Assembly (NCBI GenBank): GCA_001579985.1
Contig: LRSR01004335.1
Location: forward strand, 1 to 20,703
Direction of reading: 5' to 3'
DNA length: 20,703 nucleotides
Source of the DNA: Hypsibius dujardini
Lineage: Eukaryota; Tardigrada; Eutardigrada; Parachela; Hypsibiidae
Below are positions 1-10,266 of the stretch, one piece after another. The translations under genes and the position numbers were made by a program. Below the pieces are notes generated by a model, which made no database searches, was not told the origin of the DNA, and saw nothing but the letters and a program-made list of their open reading frames with translations. Positions within the stretch are counted from its first letter, which is position 1. The number at the start of each line of letters is the position of its first letter.

Positions 1-874
1 CTGTTGGAAGCGGTTAATCAGAGAATTTCGCTGCACAAGATTATCCGCTCTACTCGGTAGGTTCGGCAATAAGTTCACGGTTAATCCGGAAGGTACCGGC
101 CACGCCAGATGGTTGAAGATTCAACTAAAAGACTGACGGGCAATCCGGAAGCTTTCCGGTTGCTTCGAAAATTTGGCGGTTCAACCGGAAGACCTACGGT
201 CCGTCCGGAAGGTCGCCGATCACACCGGAAGGTTGATGGTGTTTCACAAAAGACCGACGCCTAGTCCTGGAAGTTTTTGGTTGACGGTGTACTCAGAAGA
301 CCGCCGGTTAGTCCGGAAGGTTACCGGTGTCTCCGGATGGCTGATGGGTCATCCTGAAGACTGTCGGTCAGTTCGGAAGGTTGCCGTGCCGGTCACCCCG
401 AAAGAGTAACGGTTGAAACGTCAAACTTCTGCAGTAACCGTTAAACTGTCAGACTGGCCGTAGGTCTTCGGGTTGAACCGTCAACCTTCTGGATTAACCG
501 GCAAACTTCTGCAGTAACCGTTAAACTTTCAGACTGGCCGTGGGTCTTCAGGTTGAACCGTCCACCTTCTGGATTAACCGGCAAACTTCTGCAGTAACCG
601 TTAAACTTTCAGACTGGCCGTGGGTCTTCGGGTTGAACCGTCCACCTTCTGGATTAACCGGTAATCTTCCAGACTGACCGTCAATCTTTAGGCTGAATTG
701 TCAGCCAGGCGGCGTGACCGGTCTCTTCTGGGCTGAGCGTAGGTTTTTACGTTGAACCGCCAACCTTCCGAAGTAGTCGGCACCTTCCGGGTTGACTGTG
801 AACCTATTGCCGAACCACCAAACAGAGCGGATAATCTTGTGCAGCAAAATTCTCTGGCTGATCGCTCCCAACGG
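1..874. mobile_element. Foldback-type element: long terminal inverted repeats with 20-bp internal modules
   Basis: Bases 1 to about 95 are the reverse complement of about 780-874 with scattered mismatches and one single-base gap, including the identical 20-mer tgcacaagattatccgctct. Inside, the left half is built of degenerate 20-bp units around tccggaaggttgacggt, and the right half is the same units inverted (ccttctggattaaccggcaa). The reversal lies near 410-440. No transposase is encoded, so it is nonautonomous. The left end reaches the window edge, so the true terminus and any target-site duplication are not visible. Confidence 0.82.
421..660. repeat. Three tandem 80-bp higher-order repeats within the foldback element
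   Basis: Copies at 421-500, 501-580 and 581-660, each made of four diverged 20-bp modules. They share cttctgcagtaaccgttaaa, cagactggccgt and gggtcttc blocks. The second and third copies are most alike, implying recent local amplification. Confidence 0.9.
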
Positions 875-1548
875 TCATTCTAGCTTTGTCGTGTATGGGG
901 CCGTCTGTTCTGTACGGCTCATCATTTTGCAGTTTTGAGTGTGCCTCAAAAAACGGGTTTTTGGAGGATGTCCCAAACAGCGAAAAACTGTGTCCCTAAA
1001 AAAAAAGTTTACACCTGTGCATCGCCATATGTAAGAAAGAACCCGGCTGTCTTTCGCCGCCAGCGTTGTAAGAAATGGTGGGTTATTTGACAAAGCTGAC
1101 TGTTTTTCATTTCATTTTTAATGTACTGCTTTGAAAGCGTAACGATTGACTCCCCAACAACTAGTCCTTCCCACCACCCAGCTCGATTCCGTTAATTAAG
1201 CTTGCAGTGAAAAACGAGCCTATCCAAGTGTGTTGACCAAAATTTGTTATGATCTCTTTTAGTGACCATAAAAAATTTCATAGTTTTGGAGAACCCAATA
1301 TGGTGCTCCTCTTGCCCGAGGAATGAAGAAAAAGGGGGTGTTGTGTATTCGCTGAGCACTCGCGCAGGCATGGACCAATATTTTGGGTTTGTGATAATAA
1401 AACATAGAGGAGTATAAAAAGTAATCTCCAGTACAGCAAGTTATCAAGCAACGGTCAACATCGAAGAAATGAAAATAGACGAGGATCAGAAGGGGGAAGG
1501 GAGGGGACTGGTAGCCTAAGTCCTGTCCATCGATCTGCCTTCACACCC
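875..1548. other. Intergenic stretch, nothing recognised
   Basis: No protein domain, RNA gene or repeat identified. Short open frames on the minus strand (875-1093, 1259-1447) have no family signal. Confidence 0.6.
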
Positions 1549-1587
1549 CTGTCTGTCTGTCCGTCTGTTTGTCTGTCTGTCAGTCTG

Positions 1588-1628
<41 letters not shown>

Positions 1629-1629
1629 T
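1549..1629. repeat. (TCTG)n microsatellite
   Basis: TCTG/TGTC units on the plus strand, interrupted near 1560-1590 and pure from about 1590. Same motif family as the intronic tracts of the KMT2 gene. Confidence 0.94.
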
Positions 1630-2049
1630 TACATACCACAACAATAACTACATAGTCAGACAACCACATATGATCTAAATTTAGACCAACTGTCCAAGCC
1701 CATTACTTTAGAAATAACCAAACTTTTGTTACATTGTGCAACCCCTGGCGTGCTTAAGGTACGGTCGTAAACACTGCTCTGCACCAGGGTGTAGTGAAGT
1801 AAGAAGGGAATCCACTAGAGATCTACGCGCCAACCTCACCTTCAAGTGGATCAAATGAAAACCTGTTGATTTACCTGTGTGAATCAATGTCAAGTGGTCA
1901 AGTGGTCCGCACAGGAGGAAATTCTCGAAATCAAAGGATTTCGGTACGAGAACAACGAAACTTCATGAGGAAACTTCACTCGTGGGTTCGATCAGTTGAT
2001 CATCCATCACAAATCCAACACAACTGACTTTAGCGACCCAAACCGTCGG
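1630..2049. other. Intergenic stretch, nothing recognised
   Basis: Unique-looking sequence between the microsatellite and hairpin 1. A ggttcgatc string at 1986-1994 resembles a tRNA B box but lacks the pairing expected of a T stem. Confidence 0.6.
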
Positions 2050-2232
2050 CATGTACAATCAACGGCAAGGTTGAGTACTTTTGAGGGTCCGGGGAATGGG
2101 CAAAAGGGGCGAGGCAGGGCGTGGTTTTCAAACAATCGAGCAATCAACCACCCGACTACCCCCTGCTCCGCCCCTTTGCCCATACCCCGGACCCTCCAGT
2201 GTACTCCATCTTGTCGTTGGCTGTATTGTATA
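2050..2232. repeat. Imperfect inverted repeat (hairpin 1)
   Basis: The left arm contains gagggtccggggaatgggca and the right arm its near-complement tgcccataccccggaccctc, followed outward by tacaatcaacggcaag against cttgtcgttggctgtattgt. The centre is near 2140. It resembles a short nonautonomous foldback or MITE-type element, with no coding capacity. Confidence 0.82.
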
Positions 2233-2358
2233 CACACGCGGCAAAAACCTTGCGCTGACCGAGTTAAGCCATTACACTCCTTCGGCGCAGACTGTTGAAC
2301 ACAGCCCCGAGTTGAAATGCTTAATTCGGTCAGCGCAAGGTTTTTGCCACGTGTGTAT
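2231..2358. repeat. Inverted repeat (hairpin 2), arms about 38 bp
   Basis: Left arm 2232-2269 (core ggcaaaaaccttgcgctgac) and right arm 2319-2356 (core gtcagcgcaaggtttttgcc) are nearly perfect complements around a loop of about 49 bp. It abuts hairpin 1. Confidence 0.9.
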
Positions 2359-2419
2359 AAGATAAGCCAGTTTGTGTATAAGATATACATTGTATTGCAC
2401 TGTATATTGCTCATTTAAT

Positions 2420-3382
2420 CAGCCGCAATTTTTACAAAAATCATCTCCATCCAATCCATAAAGCACCTTTCCCATCTGTACACAGAGACCCAAAAAACTA
2501 CGATATATATATATATAAATACCGCAACGGATTAACAAAACGTGAATAATGTAACAATGCGCTTGTGGACCCCACACAAAAAAAACAGTAACCAAAAGAC
2601 CGAAATGGCAGCTCCTTCCCGACCTCGCGCTCCGATATACCAGGAGACACGCATCATCATGCACTCATCTCCAAGCAAACAAACAAACAAAAAAGGGAAA
2701 ACACAACACTCGTACGAGCGCCTCGCACGATGACGTCATTAAAGCTCTACATACTGAAAAACCACAGTTAAAACACAGTCTTCCAATCCGCCCCGTCCTT
2801 GGTCGATCGCGCCTTGGTTGCGCGGGATCCAAGCGGGGGAAGGGCAAAGAGCCATCTCTGTTTTAAAACTAAACCAAAAAATAACGACAGAGAGAGAGAG
2901 GGAAAGATAGAGAGGGGAGAGAGACAGAGAGGAGAGCGGTAAAGAAATTCATTACACCACAACAAAAACGCGATTAATTTAAAGGTTAACGACAGGGAAC
3001 ACCGGACGCATTCTTTCTTTCTGACAGTTTTGAGAGAGGAGGAAAACAGACGGAGTACCGTTTCTCCGTGTTCTCCGCCCCGGCGGACGAGACGACCCCA
3101 ATCGGGGGGCGGGCTCTCCGGCCGGTGGAGAGGGTGCGGGAGACTGCTTCAGGTATATTTATATACCAACAGAGGAGGAAGACCGTGTTGAGGCCCACTT
3201 TTGAAGAAGGGGAGCTCCGAGAGCGCAGAGGAGCGCGAGGCAAAACGGCGGCGGGAGGCGAACAGTGTCCAGCAGCAAAAAGAGGTGCCATCCACGGCAC
3301 TCATAGTGGTCGTCGCGAGATGGGGTAAAGTCAAGAGGTCTGCAGGGCAGAGAAGACTACGCTCGGTGTGTTTGTGGAGAGA
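2420..3382 (-). other. 3' flank of the KMT2 gene, probably 3' UTR, no gene supported
   Basis: GC-rich from about 3040 to 3382, then mixed. I find no AATAAA on the gene strand here; the nearest ATTAAA is at 2414-2419, about 965 nt past the stop. A short palindrome with a TATA-like core (ggtatatttatatacc) lies at 3152-3167. Open frames on both strands between 2986 and 3464 have no recognisable domain. The 3' end of the mRNA cannot be placed. Confidence 0.5.
2887..2940. repeat. GA-rich low-complexity tract
   Basis: Purine-rich GAGA/GACAGA units on the plus strand, imperfect, within the presumed 3' flank. Confidence 0.85.
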
Positions 3383-3475
3383 TCAGTTCATCCAAAGCTT
3401 GCAGTTACGGGCGCCGCAGTTGCAGGGAATTTTGTGCTGGTCGTCTTCGAAGTCAAACTTGTAGTCGTAACAAAG
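3383..3475 (-). CDS. KMT2C: Exon w23: SET C-terminus, post-SET and stop
   Basis: Acceptor tttag|, phase 0. It encodes [18 protein letters not shown] then [12 protein letters not shown] and TGA. The Y-D-Y holds SET active-site tyrosines, C-x-C-x4-C is the post-SET zinc site, and the ending matches human [20 protein letters not shown] and C-x-CGAVNCRKWMN. The protein ends two residues after Trp, as in all KMT2 family members. Confidence 0.97.
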   Translation of the reverse strand, partial: LCYDYKFDFEDDQHKIPCNCGARNCKLWMN

Positions 3476-4800
3476 CTAAATGAACAAAACGACGGACGAT
3501 TAAGATACATAAGATAACATAAATGATGTACTAGTATAAAGCGTTAAACGAACCAAACTGGCTGACTGGAAGACAAACAAACATGAAGTAAACAGACAGG
3601 CAGATTGACAGACATATAGGCAAACAAACAGACAGACAGAGAGACAGACAGAGAGACAGACAGAGAGACAGACAGAGAGACAGACAGACAGACAGATATA
3701 TAAGTAAACAAACAGACAGACAGATAGGCAAATTGACATACAGACAGACAAACAGATAGTTTAAATAGCTAAAACATAAAGTTAATCTAAATGGTCGAAA
3801 TTTTAATATTTTATTTAAATCTTATTTTACATAACGAAAACATGGTTTTTTATCATCAGCAAACTACAATATTGTATTCACATACCTCTGCGGAGAAATC
3901 GGTTCATATTACATTTACATTTGGAGTTCACAGACTCGTTACTTAAACAACGCCAGACAAACCGTCCCAAATTACCTCTTCGCCCTTCTGAATCCACTTG
4001 ACCGCGGAGATGACAATCTTCTTGTCATCCCGGTCGGTCTGCACCACTTCGGTGATGCAGTTAGGGTCGCAGGAGTGATTGATGAAACGAGCGGGGCCAC
4101 CAGCACGTGAGGCATCGCACACTTCCTTGTCGTCCAAGCGAAACATGTAAATTCCAGCTCGGTTCTGCAACAACAGTAAAAGAAACATGAGAAGAATCCG
4201 CCCTGGGAATTGAAGTAGTCAAAACCCCCAAAAAGCCAAGGGGGGAAAAAACACGCTTCCGATGGCAATAACTGAAATGTACCATAATATCGTAGACACG
4301 CTCCCGGTGGTTGGCCACTTCATGGCGAATCAGCTCCCCGACATACTCGATGATCATCGTGCCCTTCTCCATGTCGCGGGCGGCAAACAGGCCGAGACCT
4401 TCAATCTTGGAGCGGGCCAGGTAGACGTTGCGCTTCCAGTCCACCTTCATCTTCCGATACTGGTTAATCTTGGAATGGGTCATTTGTTGCTTCTGATAAG
4501 ACGAGGTCGCGTCATTACTGTTGCTGCCATGTTGTGCGGATAGGGATGAGAAACTACCACCAGAACCAGCGGCGGTTTGAGCGGTCAGAGAGAGGCCGGC
4601 AACAGCGACGGCAGTGTGGCGACGGAGGGAGGAATGGTGGCCACCACTGAGGGTGACGCCGGCAGCACCACCTTCACTTCTGAAACGGACGGGCCGATGT
4701 GGTTTGTGTTGTTGACTTCAGTAGTGATTTTTCTATCAATCAAATATGGGCGCACCAATGTAGCGTTCGGTAATTTTAGCGTAATCTGTCTATTGGTTGA

Positions 4801-4845
<45 letters not shown>

Positions 4846-5995
4846 GTCTGTATGCCTGTCAATCCATCTGTCTATCTGTCGGGATGTCTATCTGTGTGAC
4901 CGTGCCTGTCTACAAGTCAGTCAGTCAGCCTGTGTCCGTCTGAACGTCTGTTCAACAACTTTCATTGTTGGGCTCTCTATTCCTTCCTCCTCGTCAGGAC
5001 GTCCTTTCAAGTGTTCCGTTCAATGCAGTCTTACCCTTCTTAGAATACCTTGGTTACCTGTCTGCGTGGTCTGCCTCACTGAAAATACGTCTTGACGGAT
5101 AACAGTGCTCTCTACTAAACTGTGCCCGACTGGATGATTAATTCGTGTGATATTCACCCTGTCTACTTGCTGTTCGTCAAAGTCTGGTATTGAAATTGTT
5201 CATCTGTTTTCATGTGTGTTTCAGTGGGCATTGGGAAAAGCAAGGCGCTTACTTCTTGCTGGCTGGCTGAGGACCTTTTCCGGTGGGGTCGGTGCGGGCG
5301 CTGCCGCTGACGCTCTTGGAGATCAGGCCCAGCTCGACCGGGCGACTTTTTTCAAACTTCAACGTGTAGTTAGTGGCCGCGGCGATGCCCGGCAGCGACT
5401 CGATGGCGCGGGAGATGTTGACCTCGGACAGGCCAAACAGATCGTCACCGGTGAAGAAGTCGGGAAAGACTTTGATCATGGCACTGGAACGCAAACTGAG
5501 CACGGCTGACACCACCTTCATCCAGACGCCTAATGAACAAAGGAACATAAAATGCGTTTCGAACTTCCGACAGACTTGAACAGTTGAGACCCAGATTGAA
5601 ATACGGGAAACTTACCTTTAGTAGTGCCGTCAGTGAGGAGGACATCCGGCAGGCCGGTTTCCCGAACGGTGATCCGGAACTCTGGTCGGTCATCCTTGAC
5701 GTGGATGCTGCAGTGGTAGTAGCAACGCCGATGGAGAGAACGCATGGACCAGAATATCCGGACGATCGAAAAACCAACCTGCAAACAATATTCCCTTGTT
5801 AACAGACAGACAGACAACTAAAGAGACAAACAAACAGGCAGATACACAATTAAACATACAAACAGACAGCCCAACAGACAGACAGACAGACTATTGAAGA
5901 GCACACAAACAATCAACCAGATAAACAGAGAGATAGACAGATGGATGAACGGACAAACATGACAGACCTAAGGGCCAAGCAGACAGTCAGACAGT

Positions 5996-6026
<31 letters not shown>

Positions 6027-9000
6027 TCAGAAAGAGGGACCAGATTCCTTACTCCGACCGAAAACAAAGAGTGAAAGAAAAAACTAACCGGATAGACACA
6101 AGTCTCGGTATGGAAGTTTTGAATGTTGTGCAGTATCAGCTGGCCGATGGACTGAAAGATCAGGGTGCCGATCCGAAATGTGTGAACCCCATCCGGGTTG
6201 AGCGCCAATCTGTTGGGGGAACGTGGACAATAAATCTACAGAATATGACGAAAACCTCTTCCTAGTCAGAAAGTCATACCCGGCCACCAGACGGTATTCC
6301 TCGCGGCCCACACAGACCCGTCGCATCACCGACAGACTCTGCAGCTCTCCCTCCGCCTGGTCCTTGGGCTTGTGCACGTCGCAGAAGATGGTCTTATCCA
6401 CAAAGAACATACAGTTGGTCTCGCGGGCACACGGAAAGTGCAGCACCTGACCGCAGCGGATCTTGGGCTGCTTGTAGCAGCCCATGGTGGCGCCCATCTT
6501 CCGGCAGCGCACGCACTCGGTTCGGGCGCCGCGCTTACACGCCTCCAGCACACTAATCAGGTGGCCGTTGAGGGTCTCGTAGACTTCGGTCGACCAGAGC
6601 GCGCAGTTCAGGTGGACCCAGTGGTCGCCGTCAATGTTGAGCAGCCGGCCCGGGCCGTCGCTGGTGAGGAAGTCGCCAATGAGATGGCACAGGATGCACA
6701 CGCGCTGATCCTTCATGCTGTCCGGCCGGCCGATACCCACGTCCAATTTGTCCAGCACTTGTTCGGGGGTCAGGGGTTCAGCAGTGACGGGAGCTTTCTT
6801 CACCTGAAAAATCCCAATGGTCAAGACAAAACTGAACCGCAGACTGACCAGCAAGGATCAAAACGATGTCTGAAATTCAAATCAACCCAATCTTTCCCTT
6901 TGCATGCGAAAAACTGTCCTAATCCCCATTCTCCAACTTAGCCAAACGAAAATGAGGACGCTTTGGAGCTTCTACAATAGAATGTGGACTTATGTCCGAA
7001 TAATTCGCCATCACTAGCTCCTGCTTCCAAAGTGCTACTACTGGCGCCGATCGCTTACAGTTTACTATTATTTGATTACTATTACTAATTGACGTGGAAA
7101 AAAAGAAGTCATGCAAGTCCAAGATATTGTTTCGAAAATGAATTTTCTGCATACAAATCAAAATACGTTTCGTCATTCATTTAAATCACAGCAATCAATC
7201 GCAAACGGTCAATCATCCAGCTCATTGATCCGTACCTGAAGGAGAGCGGGAGTCCACATTTCCTGCTTCGCCTTCTTGCCCTTCCGCAGCAGCGGCGCAA
7301 TGGATTTCAGAATCATCTGCACCGAAGACTGCCGTTTGGGGACCGATTCGCGACGCTCCTTTTTGGGTTCGGCTTTGACGGTGGTCGGGCCGTGGTCCAC
7401 CGACACAGTGGCCGGCGGGGAGGGCTTCGATCCGTTGGTGTAGTTGATGGCAAACTGCATGAGGCACTGCTGTCCGCAGAACGACAGGTAGGCCGTCTCC
7501 TCCTCCATCTCCACCGGCAGTCCGTTGTCGTACATGGCAGAAAAGGAAAACTCTGACAGTTTTTTGCGGATGATACCGTTCCCAGACATGGCTACGTCAC
7601 AGGTGCAGCAGAACTTGTGTGGATTTTCCGCTGTCTTGGTTGGCGCTAGAACGGAATTTATGTCGCCCGGCTCGCAGCCAGTCATGACAATGTCGCTCAG
7701 AGGAACCTGTAACCCAGACGGGAATTAACTAAATATATTTAAATAAACATATCGTTCATCACATGGCATAATTTCCTTCCTATCCCAAGCCCGATCTACC
7801 CATCCATTGCCTGTCTGATTGTCTATCTGTCTATCTGTCTATCTGTCTATCTGTCTATCTGTCTATCTGTGTGTCTGTGTGTCTGTGTCTGTCTGTCTGT
7901 CTGTGTGTCTGTGTGTCTGTCTGTGTGTCTGTCTGTGTGTCTGTGTGTCTGTCTGTGTGTCTGTCTGTCTGTATGTCTGCCTGCCTGCCTGCCTGCCTGA
8001 CGGTCTATCACTCAACATACACAATGCGATTACCTGAAGCAAATCAGCAAGTCCCTTAAGAAAACCACCCAAATCCCTGGCAGCCTCCTCCGTAATCACC
8101 AAACTGCAGTTGACCCGATCTGATTCTTGAAGCAGCCGTCCGGGCTTAACAAGTCCCACTGAATTCTCCGTCTTCGCCAGCGTCAATGCATTGTCGACAT
8201 CATGGTTCTCCTTCATGCTGGAGCCACCAGACAGCGGGGCAAAGACCGGTTCCGGCATGGCCGGCAGCATGCGATCCGGGACGATCATCTCCCCCAACGG
8301 TGAATCCTCCGGCAGAAAGGCAAAGTCCAACCAATCATAGTGACTGTCGTAGCAGGGATCCAACAGGCGACTCTCCCCTTGCGAGGAGGTCGACACGAAG
8401 GACAGCGCCGGACTGAGTGGGCAGGCAAATTCGTCCACTTCCATTTTGATCTCCACGTCGTGGAGGGAGTTACTATTACCGTTGGCGGCATGCCCGCTGA
8501 CTCTGTGTTGCTGCATGCATAGCTCGTAGATTTGGGAGGAGGCGGTGTCGTCGGGCGTGGGAATGACCATGTCTTGGCCGTCCAGACAGACGTAGTACCT
8601 GGAAACAGCAACCTCGTTCGGTACTGGAAAGCTACTTGAGAACCGAAAAACGCAGTGCAGCAAAAATAACTGGACCACAGGAGGGTGAATTGCGCACATA
8701 CCTGCTCTTGGGTCCGAGTTTGACCACTTCGTACTGCCCGAAACTGCCCTGAATGGACCGCTTCGACGGCTTCTTCACATCCTCCAGCTTCTTCCCCACC
8801 GGCACCGGCGCCAGGTCGCTCTCCATCTTCAGGTCAATGCTCTTCGGTGGCAGCGACGGCCGCTCCGGTTCAAAATTCGTCCACGGCACCTGGCTCATCC
8901 GTGTACTGAGCGCCTCCACCAAGGCTTCGCAATTCGGATCCGCCGGCACGACAGCCGCATTACCGTTGCCCTCCGGCGCTGCCCCGGCCGTAGCGTCCTT

Positions 9001-10208
9001 CTTCTTCTTTTTCGACGTGGTCTTGCGCTTTTTCTTTCCCGACTCCCCGCAGAGTCCATCCTGGCTGGTCTCCGACATGGGTGGGTGCATCAGCTCGCTC
9101 GCACCGGCCAGTGTCTGCTGCTGTTGCATCGGGCTAGAGGAGCTGATGCTGCTGCTGTTGCTCTCCTTCTGCACCTCCAGCGGCATGCTGTCAATCATGG
9201 CCAGCGTTTGGCGCTGCGCAGGCGTCAGGCTTGAGGCAGACATCTCATCGTCGTCGTCCTCATCCACGGGGGTGGCTTGTGATTTGGCCGGTGAGACCGA
9301 CGCCATCTTCCGTTCCGCACCGAGGGGCGGCGGCGGCGGCGCAGCTGTCCCACCTATGGGCGATAAGAATAAGAATATCAAATATTCCGAGTTTCAAATT
9401 TCAAACAATCAAATCAGCCAGATGTTTTGTATAATTTCCGTTTCATTTGACTTCCAGAAGAAAAGGCCAAAAAGTTCGTTTGACCGATTATTCTTTAGTC
9501 TGCCTTCTTGATATTGACTGGCCTCCGCCATTTTTACCGAAGTTGACCAAACTCACAATTCTTATAGTCTCAAGTCATATTCTCGGCTTGAAACAGTAAA
9601 AAAATTAATTTCAGGCAAACAAAACAGCGCACAGCTATTCGCCGCTTCGGTTATTCCCGAGGATGAATTCTAAGCCCAATACTCCATTTTAACGAAACAG
9701 CTGGTCCTCCACGAAATTGGAAAAAAATATTCCCACAACTAGCGTAACAGTAAAAAAAATTGGAAAAAAGTCACAAATGAATCAATTTCAATCACAGCGA
9801 AATCAGATCAAAACTATTTCGATGTCATCCTTACCTGCGTTGCCCTGTTCCAGCAGCTGTTTCAGCAGCACGTTCTTCCTCTCCGCGCCCAGTTTGTCGT
9901 CTGCTGTCTCGTGGTTGTCCAGCGAATGACGACTGGTGCCGTTGGTTTCCGATCGTGCGGCACTGGGCGGTCGGAAGTCGCCGCTGTGGTCGACGTTGCA
10001 GTTCGCCGATGATGATGCTGACGGTGGAGGTGGGTGGAACTCCAGCTGGTGTTGTTGGGGCGGTGGTCCGGCGGGAACGGGGACGGTGGTCGGTTGGATG
10101 CGGACTTCCGGGGGAAAGGTCTGATTGGCGACGATCTGAGCGTGCTGCTGTAAGGGCATGGTGTGGGGTGGAATTTGATAAGCCATTGAGGGTTGCTGCT
10201 GCTGCTGC

Positions 10209-10266
<58 letters not shown>

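Noticed and set aside
173-409. 78-residue open frame with repeated RSVRKV motifs
   Set aside because: Translation of the 20-bp modules of the foldback element. The unit length is not a multiple of three and copies carry changes, so coding is not supported.
421-660. CRISPR-like array of regularly spaced repeats
   Set aside because: The 80-bp units are contiguous with no unique spacers, and the genome is eukaryotic.
1986-1994. tRNA-like B box (ggttcgatc)
   Set aside because: No pairing T stem and no A box or acceptor stem at the right distance.
1996-2414. Open frames of 94-135 residues on both strands
   Set aside because: They arise from the two hairpin repeats, where both arms give mirrored frames; no protein family is visible.
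3500-3751. Cys/Leu/Ser/Val-rich open frames of about 65-85 residues on the minus strand
   Set aside because: They are translations of the CAGA/TCTG microsatellite; similar frames appear at 4801-4945 and 7819-8059.
5250-5252. TAA directly after the last codons of exon w20 as the true stop
   Set aside because: The bases are part of a gtaagc donor; w21 continues in frame into the SET domain.
6372-6941. 189-residue open frame on the plus strand
   Set aside because: Lies opposite exon w17, where the minus strand encodes an unmistakable ePHD.
8753-9511. 252-residue open frame on the plus strand
   Set aside because: Antisense shadow of exon w14, whose minus-strand reading is in phase with its neighbours and has a nuclear-localisation-like stretch.
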